Of a stretch of 64,000 bases of DNA, positions 1 to 12,780 are shown piece by piece. Under the pieces are notes generated by a model that saw only the letters and a list, made by a program, of their open reading frames with translations, was not told the origin of the DNA and did not search any database. The stretch comes from Gautieria morchelliformis (Eukaryota; Basidiomycota; Agaricomycetes; Gomphales; Gomphaceae): assembly GCA_015179125.1 (NCBI GenBank), contig WHVA01000085.1:1-64000 (forward strand), in the 5' to 3' direction. Position numbers and translations under genes: made by a program. Numbering within the stretch: the first letter of the stretch is position 1; the number at the start of each line of letters is the position of its first letter.

Positions 1-420
1 TACATAAGATTCGCGTTTGGCGGTCATCTACCGGCTGTTTCCTGGGCAAGCCCGATCTCTCAGGGGAGCAGGTCAGGGCTGGGCGTGCCTCGTTGATTAG
101 ACTTCAAGCTTCAAATCAAAGATTTACATGTAACCATTGTTGAGTTGATATATATACACGTATGTAAAAAAATCTACGATTGAGTGGCAGATCTATCAGA
201 CCTATTAGATTAGTATTCATCGGCCTCCACAACCCCAGGCGTAATTTATTCCTGGTTAAATCGCTTGATACAAAGTTGGATGTTACGTACTACACGGATA
301 CCACTGAAAAAAGAAAAAAGACTATCAAGCGAGCGTGTCCCCATGGGTAGTAAAAGTATATCAGATCCACAGAGAGCAAAAGTTCAAAATAGTCAAGTAA
401 AATCGTCATGTGTACATGCT
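1..420. other. Flank without a recognised gene
   Basis: No exon series or conserved motif is visible on either strand. It is the 3' flank of the minus-strand membrane protein gene that ends at 421. It contains a short AT-rich stretch around 140-180 and nothing repeated elsewhere in the window that I could find. Confidence 0.5.
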
Positions 421-2744
421 TCAAGGCTTGCTCCCGTGCGACGACGGAGATCCGTTGCTCTGTCCGCCCTCCTGCACGTCTTCCGGCACCCCGACAGGCG
501 TCGATATCGGCCGTCCGATCCCGCCCTCCACAAACATGTGTTCCCCAAACGTGGGCCGATGCGGCCGCGACGGCGGCACCGAGTCGGAATCCTCGTGCGA
601 CGCCTCGTACACGATAGAGAGGTCGTCGTCCGCAGGCGGGAGCCGCGACGACGTGCCCGAATGCCGCTGCAGCTGTATGGAGGGCGCCTCGTCCGACGAG
701 GGGTGCGACCCATACGAGTTGGGCCGCGTGTCCGTGCGCCAGTCGCTCTCCGACGAGCCCGACACCCGGTGCGGGGACGGGTGCGACCGCGCAGGCGTGC
801 TCGGCGTGAGGTGCAGCGACGACTTGGTCGACTCGTTGCTGCCGACCGTGCTGACATTGCTGCCCGGCACCGAGATGCTGATGCTCGGCTTGCTGCTGTT
901 GGACAGGGACTGCGGCTCCTGGGGCGCCACGGGGCTCGCGCTGGTAACGGCGATTTCCAGCACAGGGGGCGCGGCGGCAGGTATGACTGGCAGGGGCCTG
1001 GGGCGTCGCGAGGCACGTTCGATTGCTTCCAGGTGCTGGGCCGGATTCGGGACAATCGGTCTAGGCACGCGCAATGGCGTGGTGCGCGGAAGCTCGACGC
1101 GGACAGGAACCGGACCTTCCGCCATGCTCGGCATGGTTGGCAGGAAGCTGCGTTCGCGCTGCCGCCGGGTTGGCTGCCCCGCCACGTCCTTGAACGCGAA
1201 GCCCACGACGGCCCCCTTGACACTACGCGCCACGTCCGAGTCGCTCTCGCTGACCCCCGACTGATCCGACGTCCGCCACGTCTGCCGTTTGGCTTGTGGT
1301 GTCAACACGAGTTCAGGGAACGAGACATATTGCTTCTCCAGGTCGCTCGGAGAGGCTGACTCGGGCCAATCCTCGGTTTCGGGGGAGAGATCTTGCAGCG
1401 CGCTAGCAGCGAAAGGATGGGAAATTCGCTGGCGTGGATCGGCGAGGGACCGAGTGGAGGGCATCTTCTTGATCTCTATGGTAGAACGAGAGTGCAGGGA
1501 TTCCGGGCGAGTGCCAGGGATCGAGGCCGTCGACGCGATACTGACGTTGGGGGATTTCTGATTAAAAGCAGCTGGCAGGCTGTGAGCATCACACCAGACG
1601 AGGAGTAGAGGATGTACCTAATACTATAAGAGCGGCGAGACTGCCAGGGACAAAATCTGCCAAAATGTTGAAAAAGTGAGCCGAAGGTACAGCGGTGACG
1701 AGGTCGAGGATGAGAAGACTGAGGGCACGTGAGACTCGGACGTCGAGGAGGGCGTCGAACTTGTGACGTGCGGAGAGGAAAGGAGGGACGATTAGGTAAT
1801 AGATACGGAAAAAGCTGTAGACCTCAAGAAGAATGTTGACAGCGGAAGATACGACCGCCGTTGGCAAATAGCTGGGCGGGGCGTGGGTTAGAGGTGCGGA
1901 AGCATGAGGGCGATGGACGTACTGCTTCCGATAGCATAGAGCCCAGTTGGTGGCAGGTAAACGCCTGTTTCGAGGAGAGGTGGGTTAGGAGGTATGAGAT
2001 TATGAGAGCGAGTCGCACCTCAGGGTACCAATGCTGATCGCATTCGAAGCGAACATGACGACTAGGAGAAGGTCAGGGCGAGCAGCAGTGGAAAGGGTGA
2101 TGCTGACCCAGTGCAATGAACAACCAACCCCAAAAGACAAAGGTTTCCCAGCGAGGCACACCGAGTTTTCGCAAGTCCAGGTTTAGCTTGATGAGACCCA
2201 AGAGGCGGGCGGACTGTGCCGCCATGCCGCCCCATGCGACGAGGAAGGCTGGAGGGTGATTGAGAGAAGGGGATTCGGAAGAGGGAGGGAGGCGTACCAC
2301 AACCGGCAAGGCCATCGTCCTTATCGAACTCGAGGAGGGTGCCAAAGTCGGCCACGCTCGCCATGGCGAGACATATGGTGAGACTGAGAGCAAGATTGTT
2401 TGTCTTGGGCTGGGTGCGAAGGGAGGACGAGGTGGCAGGGTTACTCCGGGGAGACCCGAGCCATCTGTGGACCTTGTCGCTGGGGTGGGGTCGGGTGGGA
2501 TCCAAGGCGGGGGGAGCGTGTGCAACGGTGGGGCCGAGGACGCAGAGGCGGACGCGACGGGCGACGGCGAGCGGCAGATGGAAAGTGAAATGGATACAAG
2601 AGATGAAGACGAAGCCAAGAAAAAATGTAGCGACCTGATGACTTTGGACGAGATTAGTGCTGAATGGGCGAACTGAGATGGAGATGCATACTAAGACGGG
2701 TGCTTCAGGAACTCTGCGACGGAGGGATCCTGGAGACCCTCCAT
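421..2744 (-). CDS. Multi-pass membrane protein with long disordered C-terminal tail (unknown function)
   Basis: Not recognised as a named family. The start is placed at 2744, where the protein opens MEGLQDPSVAEFLKHP. An intron follows, then a hydrophobic exon containing LGFVFISCIHFTFHLPLAVA. Further hydrophobic segments follow in separate exons near 2340-2400, 2100-2240, 1790-1870 and 1620-1700 (for example LALSLTICLAMASVADFG and FFNILADFVPGSLAALIVL), suggesting about seven membrane spans. The last large exon (1464-421) encodes about 340 residues rich in Ser, Pro, Arg and Asp. It has no hydrophobic stretch and looks like a cytoplasmic disordered tail with many possible phosphosites. This is the layout of uncharacterised fungal seven-TM receptor-like proteins, but no diagnostic motif supports calling it a GPCR. 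The opposite strand of the tail is also open because the region is GC-rich. The gene is divergent from the Argonaute gene at 3469. Confidence 0.6.
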
Positions 2745-3468
2745 GGGTACGAACTGTCTACTTTTCGCCTGCGAAAAGGCTGAGCGCAGCTCGGGGATGA
2801 AGGGAGGGATCAAGAGACGAACAGACGAAGCGCATCAAACGGATCGCGCGACCAACTAGTTGAAATTCGGATGGTGGCGGCAGCTGAGACGACGGCGGAC
2901 AAGACGTGTAAGTACAAGTACAAGGTATCTACTCTGCGCCAGCACTCTCTTTCCCTCGAGGTCTTCGGAGGACCGGCAAAGGCCCGAAGCGCCAGTCAGC
3001 TGGCGTGCGCCTGTCGAGCCGCGTTAACAGCCGGCCCAGTGCCTGTAACTGTACAGAACCTGCGCTGTGCTGATAGACAGATAAATGTAGGATATACGGG
3101 GATCGAGGTGGCACATGATGTCAACGCTGCCGTGCGTGGGATCGGCATCCGTGGGATACCCAGGCCCATATCGGGGGATCGTGCCATTACTTGGATACGG
3201 CGAAGAAGCAGCCCTCGTGATTCCGCGGGATCTTGCTTCATCTGCAGGATCTCCCAGATCGCGGGCACGAGGGGGACAGTCTGGGGAGCCTGGTTCCTTT
3301 GTGAATATTATTTGAATCCTTATCCTTTGTGAATCCTTTGTGAACACGATTATCGTGCATTCCTGTTCTTTGTGGCGGCACCAATAGGCGCCCACCGTGG
3401 GAGACTAGAACCGCCAACTTATAAGACAGATTCCTGCCACCCACTTTGTCCTACTCTTTATCTCCACC
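2745..3468. promoter_or_regulatory. Divergent intergenic region between membrane protein and Argonaute genes
   Basis: This 724-bp gap separates two divergent start codons, so it should hold both promoters. The part next to Argonaute contains a small direct repeat built on 'atcctttgtgaa' (about 3315-3345). Pyrimidine-rich sequence (ctcttTATCTCCACC) runs into the Argonaute ATG, as is common at fungal transcription starts. Short open frames here have no coding character. Confidence 0.4.
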
Positions 3469-6400
3469 ATGCCTCCCCGCCCCCCGCAAGCGGGTCCTCG
3501 CATCCAGCCCGGTCCCCGCATCCAGCCCGCTCCTCGCGGAGGCCCCGGGCCCCAGATTCTCCAGCATGTTACCACCATCGGCGTCCGCAGACCTGCCTGG
3601 GGCGCCTCAGGGCGCGCCGTCAACGTGCACACGAACCACTTCGAGGTCAAGATACCCCAGGGTATCATCCACCACTATGACGGTACGTGCCATCCCAGTC
3701 TCTCCTCACCGCACCCTCACCCGCATCGTCTCGCGATTCCGTGCATCCAGTCGGTGAGTATCCGTGTTGTGGCACTGCCTGCTTCCGCGCTCACGCCGCC
3801 ACTTGTCTAGTCATCGCCCCGGCAGACAAGGTTCTCCCTGCCAGGTTGAACCTCGACATCATCAAGCAGCTTCAAGACACCCGCACCGATGTCTTCACAC
3901 CCAAGGCAGTCTATGACGGCCGCAAGAACATGTTCGCAGTCAAAGAACTTCCGCTCAAGAACAGAGACGACAAGGGCCAGGCCTCCGAGGAGGCGAGTAC
4001 TCCTCCACCTCTACCCACTATTCCTCACCAACCCCTCCTCAACAGTTCGCCGTCGCTCTTCCAGAGACCGGTAATCCTCCCCCCCAGGGCAGCAAATCCA
4101 AAGGCCCCAAGGAATATCGTGTTCGCCTCACCAAAGTCGCCGAAATTAACCCCGAGTCCGCCTACTTTTCTTGCCCTTGAATCTGATCTCATCCGTCCCC
4201 GATAGAGTTTTGCACGGTTTTCTTCAAGGACGTCAGTCTCACGACAACCCCGTTCTGACCGCCATTACCGCCTTGAACGTCGTCATTAGGATGCTTCCCA
4301 TCTCGTTTGTCCACCATTTCCTCTACGCCGTCCACACTTTCACTCACCCCTTCATCCAGCAAATATCCATTCAATGTTAGATGTCAGTCTCTATCTTCCC
4401 TCCTGTCTTTCATTGTCTCTCACACCCTAATCTAGCTTTCTTCACCAATCACGAGACCAAGGATATCGGTGGTGGCATAGTCTTGTGGCGTGGCTATTTC
4501 CAGTAAGCTACCATCTCTCACACCACTTCCTTCCTCCCACACGCCTTTGTCTACAGGTCCATCCGCCCGGGAGGTAACCGTATGTGGATAAATATTGACA
4601 TAAGCACCGGTACCATGTTCGTCCATCCGAGCCAATGCTGAATCCATTTCTAATTACAAGTTCAGGTACAAGTCCGGTCCTCTCATCGACCTGTGTCTTG
4701 AGCACATGGGGAAACCCAGCCCCAAGGAACTATTTGGCAACAGATGGGGCGAAAAAGACAGGCAGAAACTCCAACGTTTCCTCTCTGGCCTCAGAATTGT
4801 TACAAGGCATACTCCAGGTCAAAACGCAAGGGCTATCAAGAGGCTAACATTGGAGCCCGCATCGCAGCTCTCATTCAAGACAAAAGAAGGCCCCTCTATG
4901 AATGTTGCCGTGTGTAACGTTTCTGCAGTACCCGGCGCGTCTACTAAACAAGGATGATAATACAGACTTACTTCCGTAACACGTATCGAAGGAATCTCGA
5001 TCAACCGCAATTGCCGTGTGTAGAGGTTAGTTTTCGCATTCATTTGCACGGCGCTTTAATGACCTCACGCGAATGATACAAGGTTGGCTCAGGCGCACTT
5101 ATCCCGTTAGAACTTTGTGTGGTACCCCCAGGACAGATAATGAGGAAGACCGTTCCCCCAGAGAAGACCAAAGACGTTCTACTGTTCTCGACTCAGAAGC
5201 CTCTTGCCCGGTTTGTTTCTCAAGCCTGAGTTTCGCCCACTCCCGTCTGACCTTTGTGCCAGATTACAAAGCATTAAAAACGGTCTCGAGGTGTTCGAGT
5301 ATGACAGATCTGAGTACCTGCGCTCCTTTGGAATGCAGGTTAACACAGGCTCCGGCGCTCTCTCTATCCCGGCAAGGATCTTGGAACCCCCCAACCTCAA
5401 ATACGGTCGTGGGAGTAGGCAGCCGAACATTGTACGTCTTACTTTCTCCTCCTGTGGTTACTTACGTGAACGGTCACTCTGGGCTCGCAGAAACCGGATA
5501 ATGGGTGGGTCCAGTCGTCTCTCACCGAGCAAATACTTGTACTAAAGTGCATTTTCGCAGTGCCTGGAATATGGTAAGAATTTCATTATGCTATTTATTG
5601 ACAAGTTCTAATGGTGTCGCAGAGGGATAAGAGGTTCTACAAACCGGCCGGAGTCACAGGATGGATCATCGTCATATTCGAAAGACCTAATAGGTTCGGT
5701 GAACAAGCTTGCAGCTACGTGGCTAAAAGTCTCAGCGATGCCTGCGCTGCCGTGGGTACGTCATGTTTCGAGCTCTGACCGGGGACGTGCGTTGGACTCA
5801 TGCCCTGTATTATAGGGATTGCTGGCGTGGACCCTAATCCGGTAAGCGTTATTTCATACCGACCAAAACGGATGAAGCTAATTTGTCCGCGGTTTTCAAG
5901 ATTATTACGCCCTTTAATGCACAGAACAGCGTCCGACAGGTAAGCATCAATGCGTCAAACTTGTCTGATTAACCTCTCTGATGGATTTGATGAATTATAA
6001 GCAACTGGTTTCTGCTGGAAGCTACTGGAAAGATAACTTTGGCGGTGGAAAGAACCTTCCCACTCTGATAGTTGCAATTTTACCTGAGGGCGCCGGAGAC
6101 ATGTATACGGCTATCAAGCAGTGAGTTGTCCTCTTGATCTCCAGACCCAGTTACTAATCGTTTCCAAGTTTTGGTGATTGTCAAGTGAGCAACGAGACTT
6201 TGTTGCAGTTTCATCTACTTTATCTTTTCTGTAGGCTGGAGTGGCCACACAATGCCTCAAGGCGATGAAGGTAAGGCTTGCGTAAGTTAAAAGTGGCTTG
6301 TGACAAACCTTTCGGGTTCATCCAGTGCGCGCGAGGGAATTCACAGTATTTCGCCAACGTTTGCCTCAAGTCGGTATTTGTTTCCTCTCATTTGCGACAG

Positions 6401-7762
6401 GGGCACTGACACTCGCGATAGAATCAACGTTAAACTTGGTGGCATCAACTGCGTCCCTCTCGCCCAGGATATTCCGGTCCTCACTGATCCCACGAACCCC
6501 ACGATTGTCTTGGGTTCGTTTCCAACGTGTTTAAAGTGCTGATCTTATTAATGAGAATTATCAGGCGCCGATGTCATCCATCCCGCTCCCGGTTCTGAAG
6601 GACGTCCTTCCTACACGGCACTTGTTGGCAATGTTGACTCGGAAAACTCTAAATTTGTGGCCAAGAGCGCTGTTCAGGAATCCCGTGTGGAAATGATTCA
6701 GGACCTGCAAATGATGACGAGGTCAATTATTGAAATGTGAGTGACACATGGTGACAATAGAGTTGGCGACTTGATCACAATTCTGCCTAGGTTCCAACGT
6801 TACCGCAGGCTGTTTGAGGATAAGAAGCAACCCCCCAAGAAAGTTATCTTCTTCCGGTAATGTTCTTCACGCCTTTCGCCAGTATAATTGTTGATGTATC
6901 CCATTCAGTGACGGTGTATCTGAAGGGCAATTTAAAACGGTTCTCACAGAAGGTGGGATTTCCGCTTTGTCAACCTTGGCTTGCGCCTGACTTTCTGTTG
7001 CTAGAGGTTCCCAAGATCAGAGGTATTTCGACATGTTACATTAACAGAGTGCGGTGCTTATTCCGGTACAGCGGCTTTTCTAGATATCGGACTCAAGGGC
7101 CCCATGACTCCCAAGCTCACCGTGGTCGTGGTCGGGAAGGTCTGTCCTCGCCCCTGACTCCCCGTTCTTTGCCTTGTTCATCCGTCGCCACAGCGCCACC
7201 ATGTCCGGTTCTTCCCCACCAACCCGGGCAACAGAAATGAAGCCGATCAAAGCGGCAACTGTCGTGCTGGGACTGTCGTGGATCGTGAAATTTCGCACCC
7301 CACCGAGTTCGACTTCTACCTCCAGAGTCACGCGGGTCTCCTTGGAACCAGTCGCCCTGCACATTACAATGTCTTACTGGACGAGAACAACTTCACCCCT
7401 GATAGTCTGCAGCAGCTTTCGTTTGCCCTGTGTCATGTGTATGCCAGATCTACACGTTCCGTGTCGATCCCAGCACCGGTCTATTGTAGGTTTTATCCAT
7501 TATACACTCATGCGTCGAGGTTCCCTGACCAGACTACGCCAGACGCGGATATCGTCTGTTCACGTGCAAAGAATCACTTCGACCCGGCAGGGAGCATCGA
7601 GTTTGAGACCCCTCCTGGCACTGATATACGCCCACCGTCGATCGAGGCGTACAAGAAGGCATATAAGGAGCCACATCCCACCACCTCTACCGCGATGGTG
7701 AGTTGCACGTCTGCCCTGCCTACCTGTTGTGTGCCTGACACTGCACCCAGTACTTCTCTTGA
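3469..7762 (+). CDS. AGO: Argonaute protein (RNA silencing), slicer residues present
   Basis: Small-RNA-guided RNA-cleaving protein of the quelling/RNAi pathway. The start at 3469 opens a Pro/Arg/Gly-rich leader in which the element GPRIQP is repeated. N-domain and linker exons follow (e.g. [15 protein letters not shown] near 3890, [19 protein letters not shown] near 4440), then PAZ and MID sequence, and a PIWI domain from about 5640. The four PIWI active-site positions can be read in conserved contexts: Asp in [10 protein letters not shown] (about 6570), Glu in RVEMIQDL (about 6690), Asp in [11 protein letters not shown] (codon context split by an intron at about 6860-6905), and Asp in [13 protein letters not shown] (about 7550; His in human AGO2, Asp in many fungal Argonautes). 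The last intron precedes the terminal codons YFS and stop at 7760-7762. Introns are numerous and short. It is expected to be slicer-competent, based on family knowledge rather than a test. Confidence 0.95.
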
Positions 7763-8072
7763 TTGTGTTTGCCTGTAACTGTGCCCACGCTGTGTTGTTT
7801 TGCCTGTCGTGTTACTGTACTGGTTACGATGCAAAGTAAGTAGTCGTTTAAGCCAAGGCCCAAGCCCGTTGTTGTTTGTTACACATACAATATGTCAGTT
7901 ACCTGTGTCACGTGAAACTTATTCTACGGAAGCACTCTGAACATAAGTAGTCTGGACTCGGGTATCGCTCTATACCAGCTGTCTCTCTGTCTGTCACAAA
8001 CTCAACGCTTCGGAGTCTTGCTCTCTTCTTTCAACGCTACGAAGGCTCGGTTGCAAGATAGTACTGATTCCC
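7763..8072. promoter_or_regulatory. Intergenic region: Argonaute 3' end and promoter of coiled-coil gene
   Basis: This 310-bp gap has T-rich sequence just after the Argonaute stop. A pyrimidine-rich run (ctgtctctctgtctgtcac, about 7979-7997; cttgctctcttctttc, about 8019-8034) precedes the start at 8073. No conserved frame or repeat was seen. Confidence 0.4.
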
Positions 8073-11000
8073 ATGGCTGAACACCACAACTCCACTGGAC
8101 AACCGCGTCCGTTTACCTTCCTTCATCGTTCGCCAGGAATGTCCCCCGAAACTGATGAGGATAATCTGTTGCGCACACGTCGCCATCACTCCCAAAATTC
8201 TGCTCGCGTTCTTGATCTGAAACACGGCAAACAAGACAGAAACCATCTCGCTGGGTCTTCGGAGCAGTCGCACACGCACGCATCTGGTCTTCCCTCGTCT
8301 TTCGTCAGACAAGAAGCAGAGGTCGTCCCAGCTCAAAGCTTTCAATACTCTGAGTCTCGTTCTTCTCGTGCATCAGATATTGCTGTTCCCGCGAAGCAAG
8401 TGGTCGTCTCTGGTCATCAACCATTCTTCCTTGCCCACGGCTATCAGAACCTTGCCACACATCGTAAGACGTTACACGAACGCCTTCAACCAGGAGACCA
8501 GTCGCAACATTCTCAATTCACTGATGCATTAAGCTATTCCAATCCGTCCCGTCCTTATCAACCCTCTTCAGTTCAAGCGCATGAGCTAGCAACGTCTCCG
8601 TTCCCCAGTCGTGTTGTCAAGAACACCTGCAGTGTCAGCCCAGTGCATGGCATGGCCGTTAGTGAAAGCCAAGCCTCGGCCTCGAATTTTAAGAACGAGG
8701 ATACAGTGGTCAATACACGATCTAGGAGCAACTCTGTCGTTGGGTCATCTGCTGACACAAAGGGCATGCAAGGTGTCGTGATGGAAGCCATGAAATCTAT
8801 CCAGCGTTACGAATCGGAAAACGAGTCGCAGGTGAGACACGTATCAGCCTTTTGGTTTGGTCCACTCGTCGAATTGATGTATCACTTCTCAGAAAAGTGA
8901 GATTGATCGCCTGAACACACGCGTTGCCTTGCTTGAGAACGAGAAGAATCAATTAGCCAACAAGGTACAGTTGATCAAGAATACCTCACTAAAGAAATTG
9001 GCGACAAGCTCGCAAAGGTATGTGGCGTCTGACATGCAACCTTTTCAAAATGATGTCCGGCCCTTGTAAGCCTCGAAGCCTTACATTCGGATTTGGCTTC
9101 TTTCAAGATCGACTCTCAAAAGGTATTCACATCCGTCTCTGAGGCCAGAACCATCGTCACCAGTCTCCATGACCTGAAAAGGACCATCACCGGTGCTTTG
9201 AAAAGTGAGCATATATGTGTTTTCGCATGACAATCTGATTGTACATTCCAGCCTCCGAATCATACCTTCGCCAAGGGGAGGAGGATTTAGAAATGCCTGG
9301 CTCCGTTAAGAAAAGGCAAGAGGTCTTGACTGAGCTGAAGTTGGACAGCGCCAACAGTATGGCTTCGTATATATTCAAAATCTCTTTTCTTCTCAATGCC
9401 ATCTAGAACAACAAGTTCTGGACATGCTTCGAGACCGTCTCACCGACGCGCTATCCGACCTGGCTTCATCTCGAGCTCATGCATATGAAGTCCAGGAAGC
9501 TTATGCGTCAGAACGTCTAACCTCACGACGTGCGATGGCAGATATACAAGCGGCTGGTGGGTTCCCTTTCCCGTAGTATGCTCTCATTCTCATGCATCCG
9601 CATCAAGAAATTCGCATCGGGGAATTAACATATGCATTGAAACAACAGCAGAAGGAATCATTGGATGCTATAGCATCGGTTGGCGATCTTGAGGCCCGAA
9701 TCGAGGAATCAAAAACCGAGTAACTACTTACTTCTGTGGAGCTCGTGGCCACATTGACACTGCTTGGTCTGCAGAATAAGCCGACTAGGCGAGGTCGTGA
9801 AGGAAAATGAGAGCAAGGCCACGATGGTAGCTTCTTTAGAAACACGGTGCGCAGAAGGGCACCACTGTTTGCTTATCTTTTTAACGAGACGCATATAGTA
9901 TCTCAGAACTGCAAGCCGTTATTGGAAGCCACAAAGAGAAGCTTCAACGGTTTGAAAGTACTATCCAGGAGTATGTGCTTCATTTCATTTTTTACGTGTA
10001 ATCAGCTAACTGTTCTGTAGGAATATTCAGCTCAAAGCGGTTGCCGAAGAAAGGCAAAGTCAGCTGACTGCCCTCGAAAGTTCACACCGTCAGATGGACG
10101 CCCTCAGAGAGAAGTGAGTCTTCCTAACTCGTCTGTAAGCCTGGATGCCTTAACATAGTCCGTAGTAATGCCAAACTAGAGGCACTTCTGGCAGACCGCG
10201 ATTCTAATGTCAAGACACGGGACGAGGAATTGTTGAAATTGGTCCAAGTGAAAGAAAGGTTGCTCATAATAACTTCACATGCTGTTAAGCAATACCCACC
10301 CCAACTCTACACGCAGTAACTTTAAACTGCAAGCTCTGGTAAGCGAGCGCGAGGAAAGGCTGAATCAATTGGCATCAGAAGCTTCGTCGCAAACTCACCA
10401 GTCAAACGAGTTGAGGACATTGTCTGTGGTGTCATACTTTCCTCTTGAATTATGCCGTTAATGAGTTTCCAGGCTTGGAAAGCTGCAGGGCGGCCTCGAC
10501 GCCAGCGAGCAGTCGGTGAAACGCCTTGAACAGGACCTTGCTTCTTCTCGCCGTGCGACAGCTGAAGCATTGGCTAACGAAGAATCCGAAAAGGCTTGCC
10601 GACTCCAAATTACACAGCAGAAAACTGCAGCCGAACAACGGCTCCAGACTATGGATGAACAGCTGAAAGAAGTACTTGGACAGGCCGAGGCGCATCGAAA
10701 GAGGTTTTTATACCACTCCAGTCTTGTTCCGTGTGTTTGTTCGCTGATCCTAAGTCATTTTTAGAGCTGAGGAAGCGACAGCCCGTTCTCAGGCAGGTTT
10801 GATAGGAAGGATTTTGAATGCCAGATAACACGGTGAATCTTTTAGTCACTGCAGGAGCGCTTTGAAGAACAGAGCATAACACTTCGTCTCACGCGGGACT
10901 CAAGTGCTGAGCTGCAAGTTCGTCGATACACATCATTGCATTGTTGGAGGCTTACAACGTATTGTCTATGTCAATAGGATCGATTGGTATCTGCGGCATC

Positions 11001-12652
11001 GGGCTACGCAGTTCGAAAACATTTCATTTAAATATTTTATGCTAACTCGGCGCCGCTAGAAAGACCTCGAGGCGAATTGTGGCTCGCTTCGCACACAAAT
11101 TGCAGTTCTTCAGGACCAAAACACCAATTTGCAGGCACAGCTAGATCACCATATCTCGACTGCAGAGCTATTTCGCCAGGAGTCCACGGCTAGAGAGGCC
11201 CTTTTGAAACAGAGCCAGGGTACTCAAAAGGATCTCGAGATAAAATACGCAGTTCTTTGCGCAGAGCTGGCCGTCCATCAAGAACAAAAGCAATCTCTAG
11301 AGACTCAGCTCAGGCAGTGTAAGTTGGATGTGCAAAGTTCTCGCGCAGAATCTACGGCGAAAGAGGACCAACTACAGCAGCGACTCCAAGATGCTCGAAA
11401 TGACGTAGAGCATGAAATACAACGCAGCAAGGACATGAAGAGCCGGTCTGAGAATAATCTTGCTGAAGCTCGTCAACAAACTGCTGATCTGCAGTCTCGT
11501 CTTGCGAACCTTCAGACAAAGTTTGAATCCACTCTCACCCCCTGCATCGGTCACGAGGGTGAGATTGAGAACCTGAAGTCTCAACTTCTGGGAAGCGCAG
11601 CGGAGCTTGAAGAACTAAAGAAACGCACTCGGTCCATCACCACCAGATATGAGAAGGGGGATCTCGTGCGTATGCTCCCAAGCTACTGTTTTCCTTTGTG
11701 GAAGACATCTGATGGCTAGCATCAGGATACAGAGGAAAAGTCTTTGATAAAGAAGATTATGGAAGCCACGCAAAGTATCCACGACCAGGAATTAGCTTTA
11801 GTACGAAACGAGCTCCATAGGCGAGACAACCTGATCAATAGCCTTCAAGACGCGAAGATCATGTTAGAGAACTCGTTGGCCAAACATCTGCAGGTGGAGG
11901 TAGTTGCGATTGCTCGTTCCATTTTGTCTATGAGCACTACCAAAGTCATATATAGGCCAAGAAGAGAGCCACTCCTGTTAAGTCTGGTCCAGCCGTAATG
12001 GATTTTGTCAATTGGCCCTCTTCGCAGTCGGACGTTTTCGTGCTAGATTCCGTTCCGCCCGCTCAAGACAAAGATGAACCGGTGAATTCCTTTTGTGATT
12101 ATGTCGGGCTCACCACAAATATTGTATTACTGGAAGTCCACGGCCCCAGATGATCCACCGGCTGAGGAAGAAAAGACAACATGGCGTCCATCCAACGACC
12201 GACCGCTGGACTCACCTGAACAACCCTTTGGTAGTATCGCTTCTGGAACAGCTGGCAATCATCGCAATTTTGTGACGCCGTCAGGGGGTTCGAAAAAAGC
12301 TTATTTCTCGACACTAGCTGAGCTATCTGAGATTGGAGACTTTGATGACGAAGGGGAGGCGGGCGTGAAGTGGCAGACAGACCTGGCGGCGCAAGCAGCT
12401 GCCAAAGCAGAGTCGTCGAGACCTACTAAGCGATCGGTGCGTGGCGGCTAGTTAACGCATGTCCAGCATCCAACAACGGCAATGAACAGAAAATAACAGC
12501 TCGCCCCGAGACACAGGGGCAACACCTCATAGAAGTGGGGATGGCAAAGGTAACGAGACTTCTCTTGATAATGATGTCAATTTCCGCTGAAAGCTTGTAT
12601 TGTGCAGCCGCCGCCAACCTACGCATCAAAGAGTAAGAGGAAGAGACGATAA
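8073..12652 (+). CDS. Long coiled-coil protein with disordered N-terminus and basic C-terminus
   Basis: Not recognised by sequence. The first exon (8073 to about 8832) encodes about 250 residues rich in Ser, His and Gln with no hydrophobic core, so probably disordered. From about 8890 to 11900 almost every exon has heptad-like leucine/charged sequence (for example ALEELKKRTRS, DLQSRLANLQTKFES), giving several hundred residues of coiled coil. The C-terminal part is acidic and Ser/Pro-rich (TLAELSEIGDFDDEGE). The last exons join in phase 0 if introns of about 12436-12495 and 12556-12607 are removed, ending in PPPTYASKSKRKRR, a basic cluster that could be a nuclear signal. Layout (disordered head, long rod, basic tail) resembles chromosome-axis, synaptonemal or spindle scaffold proteins, but this is analogy only. 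Small introns interrupt the rod at short intervals. Confidence 0.75.
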
Positions 12653-12780
12653 GTTATCCAGGATTGCATCGTGTTGTATGTTTGTTGGAGTTTTGTCGTT
12701 TTGAGATGCAATCACATGGCTCTGGAGCATATCTTTTGAGTGCTACTGCTGAGTTTGAAAACTTGTACACCCCTTACCAG

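Noticed and set aside
265-1359. Long plus-strand open frames across the GC-rich region
   Set aside because: They mirror the minus-strand Ser/Pro-rich exon at 421-1464. The plus-strand translation is Arg-rich low-complexity sequence typical of a shadow frame.
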